64,000 bases of DNA, taken from assembly GCA_022814615.1 (NCBI GenBank), contig JAKLNE010000016.1, forward strand, positions 496,001-560,000, read 5' to 3'. The notes under the pieces were generated by a model that made no database searches, was not told where the DNA came from, and saw only the letters and a list, made by a program, of their open reading frames with translations. The translations under genes were made by a program, and so were the position numbers. This DNA comes from Waltergamsia citrina. Lineage: Eukaryota > Ascomycota > Sordariomycetes > Hypocreales > Bionectriaceae. Shown here piece by piece: positions 10,999 to 22,700 of the stretch (its first letter is position 1; the number at the start of each line of letters is the position of its first letter).

Positions 10999-12544
10999 AT
11001 GACTATCCAAGATGACGGCGTCGAAGCAGTAGCTTCCATGTGGGCTCTTACAGGGCTAACTTTCGTATTTGTTGTCCTTCGCATCTATACTCGAGTCGTC
11101 GTGGTGCGTTCGTTTGGAATAGACGATCATGTCTACAATATCGCATTTGTTAGTCTTGAGAGAGCAATCTACTAGGGTATGAGTGGGCTATGGCCCATAC
11201 TGACTAAACTTTTTTTATAGGTGTTCCTGCTCTTATACACGACCTTCACGACCAAGTCTGCCCACCATGGCTTCGGCCGGAATATGGGAGACATTGAGAA
11301 CGAGGACGATATCCCCACGGCTATCCTATGGGAGGCTATAGGCCAGACATTTGCAGTCCTCGGCATGGCCATCGCAAAATGGTCCCTGGGTCTATTTCTG
11401 TTACGACTCGTGGTGAAGCTTTGGCACAAGGTAGTCATTTGGGTGGCGATGGGATGTCTCATGGGGGCATCCGTCTCCACGTGCTTCGTCTTCTGGCTTC
11501 AGGTTCGTACTTTTATGATAGCATGGAACACGCGCATAGGAACTATCACTAACACCCTCGCGCCTCTAGTACGTCTCTATCATCTTGGAATGCGCTATAT
11601 TTGTGACGGATGTGTCAATAAAGACACCTTTGTGTGTTTGAAATACTGACCATCTTGGTTTCAAACAGGTGTACTCCATACGAATTTCTCTGGGATAGAA
11701 GAATCCCGGGGGGGTATTGCCATATCGACGCGGTCCCCGTGTCAACGACACTGAACAGTGAGCTCCATAAATTATAGGGAATGCGACTGAAGGAACATTG
11801 TTAACTAGAATACATACAGTCACCACGGTCGTCGTCGACCTCTTATTCGCTGGTTTCCCCTGGTTATTCATCTGGAAGCTTCAAATTGCTAGGCAAGAGA
11901 AAATGGTCATCCTTGCCAGTCTGAGCCTGGGACTTTTGTAAGTGACAGAGATCCTCCAAATCAACCATCTACAAAGTCACTAATTCAAGTTTCAGCGCTG
12001 CGGCATGTGGAATCAAGCGAGCGCTTGAGGTGGACGGTTTGTCGAGTCCGAACTACCTGAGTACGTCAATCCCTAGTGATGATATGAATGATGTTCCTTT
12101 GGCCTCATCTCTAACCCTCGCGCAGAGGATACCGTCGGCTTGATCGTCTGGTCTGCCATCGAAATGGCCGTAACGCTCGTCTGCATCGGCATCCCCGTCT
12201 GTCGGCCACTGTACAAGAACATCCTGAGGAGGATAATGCACGGCCAGTCTATGTATTACAAGAGCGGCGAGAGTGACGGCTACGGGCTTGATGGAATGAA
12301 GAGCAGCAGATCGACACGGAGACACGGAAACCCACAGGGGGACGGTTCTGCTCTACGTAGCGTCACCGATCCGGAGACAGGTGCAGGGTCGGAAAGAAAT
12401 ATTGCGGAGTGTTCAGCGAAACCTGCAAGCGAGAGCGATGAGGAGATTTTGCTAGATGCGGCAAGGAGGAAGCAACCACCCAAGGTGTCCGATCCCACAA
12501 GCAGCATCCAAATCACGGAAGAGGTTCAAGTAACGAGGTCATGA
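10999..12544 (+). CDS. Pth11-like seven-helix membrane protein (fungal rhodopsin domain)
   Basis: Integral plasma-membrane protein of the large Pth11/fungal-rhodopsin family, whose characterised members act in surface sensing; ligand unknown. Six exons: 10999-11148, 11221-11501, 11669-11757, 11820-11937, 11996-12060, 12126-12544, giving 373 aa. The start MTIQDDG leads into helix 1 (WALTGLTFVFVVLRIYTR), then the family motif FGIDDH, an LQCTPYEFLWD...GGYC loop with the usual cysteines, helices through WSAIEMAVTLVCIGIP, and a hydrophilic C-tail of about 110 residues. All junctions are in phase only if the second intron (11502-11668) is removed in two steps as a twin intron (separate entry). The other introns are 72, 62, 58 and 65 nt with normal donors. 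Confidence 0.88.
11502..11668 (+). other. Spliceosomal twin intron (stwintron, type D1,2)
   Basis: An internal intron, 11503-11569 (GTTCGT...CACTAAC...CTCTAG, 67 nt), splits the donor of an external intron between its first and second base. Removing it joins G11502 to TACGTC at 11570 and creates the donor GTACGT, whose intron ends at AAACAG (11668) with branch TACTGAC at 11644-11650 (100 nt). The second splice yields CTT CAG TGT ACT, that is LQCT, exactly the conserved loop of the family. No single GT-AG intron between 11503 and 11668 keeps the frame: it is off by one base. Confidence 0.88.
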
Positions 12545-14264
12545 AGGATGTAAACATGTTACATCCCGGACTTCTAAGGTCATAGGCGTGGTGATACGTA
12601 CATAGAACAATGTTATCCACCTATGTATTTGCACTTTTTGGTACGCTTGTTAAGTATTCAATAGTAACCTCGTTTCCTCAGTGACAAGAACAGCTGTGCG
12701 CTATTTGAACCACGGAAACTAAGCATCTCCTTACCCAATTACAGTGTTCTTCTCCAGGGAGTGGCCCGAAATCGGGTTGGGGAACTTGCCAGCGATGACT
12801 GCCTGGAACACCCATGGGCACCTTATCCTCTCGTATGGTCTTTGCTCCTGCTATCAAGACGCCAGATCGAGTTCGATATTTGATGCTACAGGGTTTGCTC
12901 CTGTCCTCGAGCAAATGCGTCCTATCATCCTGGTGAAATTTTTCCTGGCATACCTCATCCTATACGCTTCCACACATAATCATTAACAAAAGGGGATCGA
13001 TAGGGTAGGTTCACTTCCTCCGTTGTTTCTTTCCACTTTGACTAGTCAATATGACCTGGCGAAGCCCTTTAAAGACAGGTTGTCCGCGGATCTTAACCAA
13101 ATTGCCAAATTTGCCCACCATACCACTAATCGAGAGTGATGTTTGCGGCATTATAAAAAAAAAGGGTTCATCCTCTCGCCAAGCCGTGGTGCCCTCCCCG
13201 ATGCTTTGTTAAACTTATTCAATTCCTCCGTACTCACAATTTGACGATGAGCACACGTCTCTGTCAAAAGTTGATAGGGGCCCTTACATATTAGCGCCAG
13301 CAAACAGCTCGACAATGCGTTCTGCAGCCTCATAATTCGGAAGGAAATATCTGAGAGGCCCAATATGTTCAATAACCACAAACAAATTGAATGTCTTAAC
13401 TCTAATCAGCAGGATGTCCGGCTTCGATGCAGACGAGACGTGACCTTAGCGATGTGGTCATATGCTATGTGAATTCTGCGGACGGTGATGTGGTCGTGCC
13501 ATATTCCCTCGTAGTTGCGAGAACATCGATATGTAGCAAGTTGCTCAATCGACTAATTTGGAAAACCGGCCGGGTCGGAGCACTCGGTCGCCATTCTATG
13601 TGGGGCCGGGACCGACGTGGTGGGTCGTCGGCTCTTACACGGATGTCGCCGAAAAAAGGTTAACCAACTTTGTCGGATTGAAGCGGAGGGAGGCGGTTTA
13701 GCTTGAGCCATTGCTGGCGCGACTTCGAAGCTCACTGGTAGATTGTGTTCATGAGACAACGTGGATCAATCGGATCCTGTGCTTACATTGTCATGATCTC
13801 AACTTACAACCACGAGATGTTTCACGCTGTTTGCTTTTATTCCCGACAACGTTAATCTTACGTGACTAAAGTCACTGCATTTTTTCAATAGGGGTATGTA
13901 CAAGCTATGGAGCATTTCCCGTACCAATTTGAATATCACGGAGCATTCCGAACATTGATATGTTTATTGCAGTGTATCTTGTCAGCCGAGTCTTGTTGAC
14001 GGCTCTATCAGGCTCTGTCTGTCCCTCATGAGATGCAAGGAGGCAAACAGATGATCACCGGGGTGCACTCATCATCTCTATCAAACATAGCACGGAATAT
14101 ATGGGCGCAGTCTTCACCCAATACACTATAGTTTTCTCGATGTTGATGGAACTTCACGCTAGAGCATAGACAGCTTTCATTACTTGGGTAACCTATAGAG
14201 GGCTAAATCCGGTGCTTCAAAGCCCTTGAACCTATGCACTAATATGCTCTGGCTTCACACTCGC
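12545..14264. other. Intergenic, mostly empty
   Basis: Contains the possible BTB-domain remnant at 13427-13663 (separate entry). Otherwise short overlapping frames on both strands without recognisable content. Confidence 0.5.
13427..13663 (+). pseudogene. Possible BTB/POZ-domain remnant
   Basis: The 78-codon frame contains LSDVVICYVNSADGDVVVP followed by YSLVVARTSICSKLLN, which resembles the start of a BTB/POZ domain (SDV...., then V/H-x-x-V....S.....L). The rest of the frame (R/G/W-rich) does not continue the domain, and an ATG 14 nt upstream (13413) is in another frame and soon meets a stop. It could be a decayed gene, a chance match, or an exon of a gene I failed to assemble. Confidence 0.2.
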
Positions 14265-15158
14265 TTACTCGCCGTTAAGCGAACGGATCCATTCAAGGAC
14301 TTCGCCAGTGACACTGCCCTCGCCATTCTTGTCATCGTCGTTGCCCTGGCTCCAACCGTGTTTCATGTCTTCAATACCCACGTGGCGAATCAAGCCAACC
14401 TGGCCATCGCAAACCCAGGATAGCTTGAACATTCCGTCTGCTTCGTCCACTTCGGGGTTGTCGTCGCACCCATGAGCGTTTGCCCAGTTCCAGACCCAAA
14501 TAGGAAGACCCATGAGCTTTTCTCCACGCCTGTCGCCCCCTAGGTAGGGGACGGCACTGTCGTCATAGCCGTGAATTTCCAACAGCGGCCTCCTTCCATC
14601 AGGCAGATCGCAATCGTGCTCGCCATCATTGAGATAGATTGCTGCAGAGACGGCAGCAAATCCTGCAAATCCTTCTCCGTGCTCTGGAGAGCATGCCAAC
14701 TCAGCTACCATTCCACCGCCATTGGAATGACCAACTGCGTAGATTTGATTCTCATCGATACAGAAATCTTGCTTGAGCTGTTCGACGAGATCAGTTGTGA
14801 ATTGGAGATCATCAATCTCAGCTGCTGAAAAAGGTGCACCCTGCCAGGCCAAGTCGACAGCCCTGGGAACCACAGTGATAAAGTCTGGGTTCACTGCCGA
14901 GTCGGTCAGACCTGTCAACTCCCCGAAACTGTCAGGCTCAGTGCCCTTAGGGTGGAAGGCAACCATGAGGGGTGTTTCGGCGTTGGGATCATAGTTCTCA
15001 GGCAAATGGACGAAGTAGTTGCGCTCCATCTCTCCGCTTTGGAGCGAGAAATCCCCGGAGAGTCCGCCGACAAAGTCATGCTCAACGCCACAACCAGAAC
15101 CTTGGGACGCTGGCGCCTTGGCCAGCGAGTTCGTGTAGTTCATAGCCTGGAATGACAT
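14265..15158 (-). CDS. Feruloyl-esterase-like carbohydrate esterase (CE1 / polyhydroxybutyrate-depolymerase-like alpha/beta hydrolase)
   Basis: Likely hydrolyses ester-linked ferulate or acetate on plant cell-wall polysaccharide. One open frame of 297 aa. Visible parts: N-terminal CG near residue 23, VAFHPKG oxyanion strand around 66-72, nucleophile elbow GHSNGGG with Ser145, acid in HGYDDSAV (Asp199 or Asp200), and His267 in MKHGWSQ; six cysteines (23, 133, 156, 183, 231, 250) suggest disulfides and secretion. Oddly, no signal peptide follows the ATG at 15158: the start MSFQAMNYTN is hydrophilic. TTCCAG just inside the ATG could be a splice acceptor from an upstream exon that I could not find, so the N-terminus is uncertain. 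FaeC/FaeD-type enzymes are normally secreted. Confidence 0.8.
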   Translation of the reverse strand: MSFQAMNYTNSLAKAPASQGSGCGVEHDFVGGLSGDFSLQSGEMERNYFVHLPENYDPNAETPLMVAFHPKGTEPDSFGELTGLTDSAVNPDFITVVPRAVDLAWQGAPFSAAEIDDLQFTTDLVEQLKQDFCIDENQIYAVGHSNGGGMVAELACSPEHGEGFAGFAAVSAAIYLNDGEHDCDLPDGRRPLLEIHGYDDSAVPYLGGDRRGEKLMGLPIWVWNWANAHGCDDNPEVDEADGMFKLSWVCDGQVGLIRHVGIEDMKHGWSQGNDDDKNGEGSVTGEVLEWIRSLNGE

Positions 15159-18100
15159 TATGATTATTGATTATATTTCAAAGATAGACAAGGTCAAAAG
15201 AATGACGACCGGTAGGGCACAGGTGGAAAGAGTGGCAATGACAGTGAGTATGAGAACTGTGCCTGACAAGTAAACATCGGAAGTTACAAAGAATGTTCAT
15301 CTCTACTTTCTTATATGCACCTCCAGAACAGCGAGCTCTTCGTAAAAGCTAGCAGTGCTTTAATGAAACTCCGCCGTGAAATTGAGAAGCCTGGGTTGTC
15401 TGCTTGGCAAAGTGCCGTGTCCTTGGATAAGTAAGGGATGAAGACGAGGATCCGCCTGTCAGTTAGTGGCCCACCTGTCGATCCCTCCGGATGCCGTAGA
15501 TGTCAAAAGAAGGTCCACATAAGCCTGTGATCTAGTCTAGTGCTTGCTTAGCTCCGGGGTCTTTCTTACCATGATCACTAACAGAAGCGAGTGGGGATGA
15601 AGAGGTAGAAAATAATGCTAAACATGCTTACTCTCCCCCACCGCCTCACTCCTTTATTTGCGAGGAGACTCCCTACCACTTTGATAGAAGAATCTCTGTT
15701 AGTCGAAAGTAAAAGTGTCAACATGTAGAGTGAAAATCGAATATATGCGGAGATGAAGGTTACCTACAGTGAAAGGTAACCCAAGAATACAATAAATGTC
15801 TTCAATATCCCCTAAATTCCCCAGTCAAGAAGACATACATAACTCTGTACTCGTCTTCCATCTTCTAGCCTTCTCCACAACTACTTATCACGGCTAAGAT
15901 TGCTCCGAGGGATCTGACACTTATCACCCCCTGGCTACAGTGTGCTGACAGGATTTAAGTGACGAGGATTTAGGGCCTTGTAAAACGAGCTAAAAGTCGT
16001 CTGCCTATCTGGCTCACTCCACTGTGCTATTATGTGAGTTAGAATACCGAGTTTAGGTACGTATTTCACAAGATCGTGAAAAGGATGCTTGGAGGAGAAT
16101 GGGCGAAATAAAAGGATTGCATTGCTCTTCTATGTCCTTTGTCCAGCATTCAGTGCATAATGCACGCGAGCGCAATATGGGCCTTGTTTGTAACGTAAGG
16201 TTTCGGAGTCCAAGGTTGTGGTCAAATATCTACATGTATTAAGAGGCGACAAGCTAAGAGCAGGCCACTTCGGGTTGATTCAGCAGCTAGTGATATTACT
16301 AGTGGAGTGGGTCGGGGTTTAAGCTTATTTTTCATATAAGAGCTTGGACGTCACTTTGACACAAAGCAGGCAGCGATTACAATGTAAGCATGAATCTTGT
16401 CCGTTCCAGTACAATAGGTTATCCCCCCTCCTCCCCTTTCGCGCTGCTGCCGGCAATCCCAAGACCTCTACTAAACTATGCGAAACATTTTGCTGGCACT
16501 TACCTGAGCATAACGATAAAACAGAGGGCCAAGGTCGAGCCTTACATGAAACATAAGAAGTCAATAGTGAGGAAGGGGGAACTTGGGAATCGTTAACAAA
16601 CTGAACTACATTTAAGGATAGTACGGAAATGCCGGCACTTGTCCTCTATAACATACTCGTACGTATTCTCTTTCGGTTCCAAGCATTGATCCAGAAGAAT
16701 CATATGCCCCATTCATTACAGCTATTGTAAGCAGGCAAGGTAGACAAGGTAGACATGTAATAGCTCATGTCACTGTTTCCACCTCTACAAGTAGTGCTGA
16801 CATAAATTATCTCCGAGACCACAATAAAGCACTGCCGACACAGTAGCTAGCTCCACATGACCCTTGTTCTACCAAGACATTGGAGTAAATGTGCTACATA
16901 ATCCCGGGGCAGGACTCACAGAAAAAAAAAAGAAAGAAGGATCAAAAATCTCTGAAAGCTACTTTTCATGTTGCTAATGTTCCCCTGTGCTCCCCTGAAA
17001 CGACTTCACTAATGGTGGTAGCTAACATAAGCGGCCCAGGTTTGTGCAGTTTCATGGTTCTAGACGAGTCCCGGGTGGCTCTACATATCTCTGTCCTGAT
17101 AGGAGTACAACAGCAATGAGGATACACTAAGGCTTTTATAAACTGTTATCCTTCGTTATCCTTCGTGGTGCTGAAGGCATCTACGATGGGTTAGATATTA
17201 TTTCTCTGTGGGAATCAGGCGACGACTACAACTAAACAGACAAGGACTGCGACGGCAAGGACTCAAATGCACCCCATCTCACTACGTTACGAAATATCAT
17301 TAGGTGACTACCATCAGAGTGACTATAGTCAGATGTTTAACAATATATGAAACGCCGAACCCGAGGGCGAAGCAGCCTTCGGGGCTTGCTACGAGTGCTA
17401 CGACGACCCTCTTTGACAGAGTATCACTGAGACGAACATCGACATCCCAATCCATCAAAGTAGTGAAAACCGCCGAGGAGCAGACCAGGAAGCGATTTCG
17501 GGGGTGAATTTTTCCATCCAGACTGTATGCCTATCTGTGGCAATACATGCCGCGGCAAAACAAACCTGCGCGGGCGGAAATCAGCGCAACTCAACACCTG
17601 GTCCAAACACTTCCACGGCACGCGGAGCGAAGGCCTGCATCGACTCTACCGAGAGAGCGCTATATCGTTGATTCTATACACCGCATGGATCGCCAGCCAA
17701 GGTCGCCTTCGGTTGCAGGCTTCGAGCGCGCTTCATCCCACAGAAATGAGCCACTGTCCAAGTCACATATAATCTGTTAATCCTCAATTGGCTGGTCGAT
17801 TGAGACGAGCTGCAATAATTATTCCCAGTATCCCGTTTGCCAGCACGTGAACCAGCAGCCTCAATGAACTCCGAGAGTCGTGAATGAAAAAACAAGCGCA
17901 ATGGTGAGATTTTCGCCTCGTGGGCTCACGTTCGGGGTCAACGTCGAGGGGAACAGGACTAATTACTCCGATGAATTTCTAAGATCGTAGTTGTATTAAC
18001 TAATGTGGTGGTATGCGTCTACCGGGTGTAACACTAAAGCATACCAGGTAGGATTTACTACATGTACCTACTAAGTACTAGAGCGCTTACCCTATACCAG

Positions 18101-18295
18101 CGGAATTTCAACTTCGTATTGGCGCTCACATTCACATCCACATTCACCCAGCGATCGTGCCAACCGCACGATCACCCATTTTTTTCTCCTGTATCGCCCT
18201 CAAGCCGTCTGTTACTTGTCTTCCGTAGAGGAACGCTCTTATCGACATTCCTGAGTTGTCTTGACATTGAATCTGACACCATACATCGCTCCAAC
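15159..18295. other. Intergenic, 3.1 kb, nothing recognised
   Basis: Frames at 16325-16596, 16889-17119 and 17304-17901 overlap on both strands and have no recognisable domains. Small direct duplications occur: GGTAGACAA-type units at about 16738-16756 and TTATCCTTCG twice at about 17145-17165. It includes the promoters of the esterase (left edge) and the aminopeptidase (right edge). Confidence 0.5.
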
Positions 18296-19712
18296 ATGAC
18301 TGCGCCCACAAACAAATGCTGTGGCGCTGATTGCGACAAAGATGCCGGGACGTTGCAATGTCCGACGTGTTTGAAGCTGGGTCTAAAGGACAGCTACTTT
18401 TGCTCCCAAGACTGCTTCAAGAGGAACTGGGTATGTTACTCTTGATCGCATGAGTTAGCCGTGGTCAAGAGGACAAATGCCTAACGCCAAAGGGACCTAG
18501 AGTACGCACAAAGCACTGCACAAGACTTCCAATAGTACGTTTCGTCCGCTCACCGGAAGCCTAGGGGTCGCCAACGCATGAGTGGACGTCTAATATCGCA
18601 ATAGGCAACGGAGTGTACAACCCCTTTCCAACTTACCCGTATACCGGGTCTGTGCGACCAGTATACCCGCTCTCCCCGCGACGTCCTGTCCCCAAGAGCA
18701 TCCCCCACCCTGACTGGTCAGAAACTGGCATTCCAAAGCGTGAAATGCGCTTGAACAGGTCAAAATGGGACCTTCTGGATGAGAAGGGCCAAGAGGGGAT
18801 GCGCAAGGCCTGTAAGCTAGCTCGTGAAGTCCTCGATATCACAGCTGCTGCTATGAAACCTGGCGTATCTACGGATTACTTGGATGAAGTCTGTCACAAT
18901 GCCTGTGTTGAGCGAGACGTTAGTAGTGATGAGCCCGACTGGAACGCTTTATGGAAGAGTCACTAATTTGTGAGGCAGTCGTATCCTTCCCCGCTCAACT
19001 ATAACAATTTCCCCAAATCACTATGCACGTCGCCGAACGAGGTCGTGTGCCATGGCATTCCGGATCAACGTATCCTCCTCGACGGGGATATCCTTAATCT
19101 TGACATTTCCCTCTACCACGGCGGGTATCATGCCGACTTGAATGAGACTTATTATATCGGCGACAAGGCTAAAGCAGACCCGGACAACATTCGGCTCATT
19201 GAGACGACACGCCAGGCTCTCGACAAGGCCATCGAGGTTGTCAAGCCGGGTGTACCGATTCGTGATTTCGGTAAAATCATTGAGAAGCACGCGACATCCC
19301 AAGGCCTCGTCGTCATCAAGACCTGGGGTGGCCACGGTATCAACTCAGAGTTCCACCCTCCGCCCTGGATCCCTCACTATGCGAAAAATAAGGCGGTTGG
19401 GGCATGCAAACCTGGAATGACATTCACTATTGAACCTATCCTGGCTCTAGGTGGAAATCGAGAAGTCTACTGGCCAGACAATTGGACAAACGTCACTGTC
19501 GACGGCAAGCGGACGGCACAGTTCGGTCAGTATAACCCTCTTGGGAAACCAATCATGGCCTAATTACACTAACTTGAACGTTGACAGAACACACTCTCCT
19601 CGTCACGGAAACGGGTGTAGAGGTCTTGACGGCTCGGCTAGAGGACTCGCCGGGAGGGCCACTCCCCATGCCGGACAGCTCGGCCCAAGTGGCCAGTGGA
19701 GATTCCAAGTAA
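18296..19712 (+). CDS. Methionine aminopeptidase, type 1 (MAP1-like)
   Basis: Cytosolic metalloprotease removing the initiator methionine from nascent proteins. Five exons: 18296-18430, 18501-18534, 18605-18918, 18979-19525, 19588-19712; 384 aa. The N-terminus is the MAP1-specific zinc finger (CCGADC...LQCPTCLKLG...YFCSQDCFKRNW, HKALHK), which anchors the enzyme at ribosomes. All five metal ligands are present: two Asp (LDIS and ADLNETY), His in GGHG, Glu in TIEP and Glu in QFEHT; VCHGIPD forms the methionine pocket. The segment after GHG reads SEFHPPPWIPHYAKNKAVG, with prolines and Trp where canonical MAP1 has a C/T-A-P-N run, so this may be a diverged second copy. Introns of 70, 70, 60 and 62 nt carry normal sites. 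Confidence 0.92.
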
Positions 19713-22700
19713 TCTACGTGAAGATAGTCCAAAAACAAGACGATGAGGCAGAAAGTGTATTCCTCTGCCAGTAGCCACTTCCCGCTGCGCGGGCTTGAAG
19801 CTATGAGAGCGACTTCCAGATTCTTCGTGAGGTGATTGACCGATGCTATGCCCTGCTCCGGCTTAGCTCAGCTGTATAAAAGGGACCTCACCATTAAAAT
19901 CCACACCCCGTTCACAATTTATTACATACCACGCGTGTTTTACCTTGATAATATCTCCCGGCTGTCCGACCCAAGAGTTTCAGTGCCATTTTCGAAGTTC
20001 GCCTCCAATTAGGCAAGTCTGCCAGATGGCAGAGGCCGAAAGCAGGACTTGCACAGTGACCGAGAGGTACGAAAGCGAGGGATAACTGTAAGACATGGTA
20101 AATTATGCAGCATGCTGCGATAACAATGAATTTTAAATTCATCGCTTTTTCCATCTCCCACAAGACGTTGGCCAGTGCTTGCGTGATTTCCAGTCCCGCA
20201 TATGCATGTGTGTATCTTAGTTGTACGAAGAGGACGAGCAACCAACCGAGATCTTCCCTCCAGCCTCGCTTTCTCCAGGATGGGCGTATAGGTAGCCACA
20301 GCGAAGTAGTACACGGGGGTGATTTTCCATAGTTACATCTTCAAGAATTTAGACTCATTCTTGGCTAGCCCTGTGCAATCCTTTGTGCTGTGAACTAACA
20401 TTATACTCTGGCTAGCAAAGTCGTTCTGCCGGCCTCATCAAGGTTACGTGTAACACACTGGATGTATATTTGAACTTGATTCGGGGCATTTCGATGATTG
20501 TAGTAACTTATGCAGGTGGAGCCGAAGCTCTGTAGAAAGAACTTAGCCAGCGTCTGCTCCAGAGCGATCCTTCCTACAGACAACGAAATGCCGAAGACGG
20601 GAAGAAGATGCCATTGACTCGGAGAGAATAGAATCGAAAGTGTGTAGTAGGAAGTGCAAGTAGCTTCTGCGGCACAACTTTCAACTAACTTTTAAAGACA
20701 CTTTCCCCGGTCAAACAGCTGGAGCCGAGAGCTTAGCTGCCTCGATGATGCTTGGGGACTTAGACATTCAACCGGCTAACAAACCCGTATTATGAATACT
20801 ATTCACTGATCAAGGTCTAACAGGCCTTTAGATCAGCTTTCATGAAGTTGCAAGAACAGCATCCATTGTAATCAATACAATGGTAGAGCTATATGATTCT
20901 CTATTTCTTTACATACCTGATTTAGCAACGCTCTGGGCTGCTATGATGCACTCACTGGAAAGTCTTGCAGAGACACCAAAGAGGCAGGATGTGCAAGATG
21001 TCGAGGAGAGAACCAGACTGATGGTAAAATCAGAGTATATGAAGTCAAACGATGCCGGGCCAGTCTAACCCTTGAGCCCGATAACCCTTGAGCCCGAGGG
21101 CAAAATTGCCGCGCGGCTTGGGGTAAAAATGAGGAATAAAGAGAACCGCCAACACCATTAATAATGCAGTCCAATCTAGCATGATCATATTCCCTCTTCC
21201 ATATCAACAGTGTCCGTCTCGCTTGATGGGTAAAATTCCACAAAACATCTATACCATAATTCCCACCACGCTGAGCACGCCCAACCAGAAACCCGGCAAG
21301 CTCCGTTAGCAGGCGTTAGAAAGGATGCCCAATAGGCTATGCTCCTTGACTGGGTCAAGGATACATAAATACAAGAAATCATGACTACCCACCAAGGATT
21401 GTGGTCGGCTTGAATCCAGCTTATGGAGTCGCTTTGCGCCCAGGAATCCTGCGTCCCCATCGAAACACTCGCCCGTCGATTGAATACCTTGTAAAATGTG
21501 GACGGTTGCTCCAACGGTCTGTTTCTGGCTGCGAGAACTCTTGGCCTTTGCAGGACGAAACAGCCGAGCTTGACCAGAATGCCCTGTGCCAATGCTTGGG
21601 TTATGCCCTTACCCAGTCCATAGTTTCTGCCCATGTCAGTGCACGAACACTTTTTGACGGGCTGTGTTCCTGAAAATGTGAGCTCCAAACGATCAAAGAA
21701 CACGATAGTGTCCTTCTTGTGTTTCGTAGATTTTGTAAAATTGTGCTGTTGTCTTTGGAGAAATCTAAAATACGCCACATGTATCCTGCGTTGTTCTGAG
21801 GGACGTCGTGAGATTTAATGTAATAGCCTAATCAGATTTGGGATACAATATTATTTTGCTGTTGACAGCCCTTTTCTTTCTGGGTAAGATCACAATTCGA
21901 TAGCTTCATACTAGAAAAGTCACTTGTGACTGTTAGTTATACGGCTTGTAGACGGTAAGTTCCGCTGGTTATCCTAGCTAGACGTGCTTTTGGCCAACAA
22001 TTTAGCGAGCAATCTTAAGAGACGTAAGCCAAGAAGGGTTTTAGGAAGAGGCGGAAAAGCACTCCAATTTTCATCTTGGCAGATGCTTAAGGCGCTCCTG
22101 CTCCTTGCCATGGAGGGTTTTCCTTCATACCTATAGCTGCATGGCTCCTTGCGATGGACTGACAGGTGTTCCTTGTATCAGAGTGGTTTGAATGATCCCT
22201 TGCAGTTGCGGCAGTTCACTGGCACCAGTCAGGCGGAAAGGAGCGTGCTAGTCTGCGTTATCTGCGCAAAATCCCCCGCTGATCAGATCCTAACGCAGAT
22301 GGCTAGATGGAAAGATCGGCAGTAGTAACCCTGTTCTCCCCACAATGGCAACGCCAGATGCCATTGTCGCGTGCGATTCTGGCTAAATTCTGCCTCTTCA
22401 AACTGGGCGAAGGTGGCGAGAACTGTACTGCAATTGGATTTAGCATAGTGCCTATATATTTATGAGCAACATTTCAAAGTAGTGATCCAGTGACGATCGA
22501 TTATTTTTGACAGGTCAAGTCTAACGATGGACTTTGGGGTCCAGTCGGCAGTAACTTGCCAAGAGAGCCCATCAATGCCTGAGATTCCCTGAGGTGAGCT
22601 CACAAATGTGCCAAATTAAATGAATAGGAACCCCTCTATAGCTGTCAAATTAGTAGGATCGTGGGCTGTAGTGCCGAGGACCGTTTTGTTTGGCCTATCT

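Noticed and set aside
11503..11569. Ordinary single intron with the following 11570-11668 as exon
   Set aside because: The frame after 11570 stops and does not resemble the family; the twin-intron model restores the conserved loop.
21185..21778. 197-codon minus-strand frame
   Set aside because: Composition and motifs look random and there is a competing plus-strand frame.
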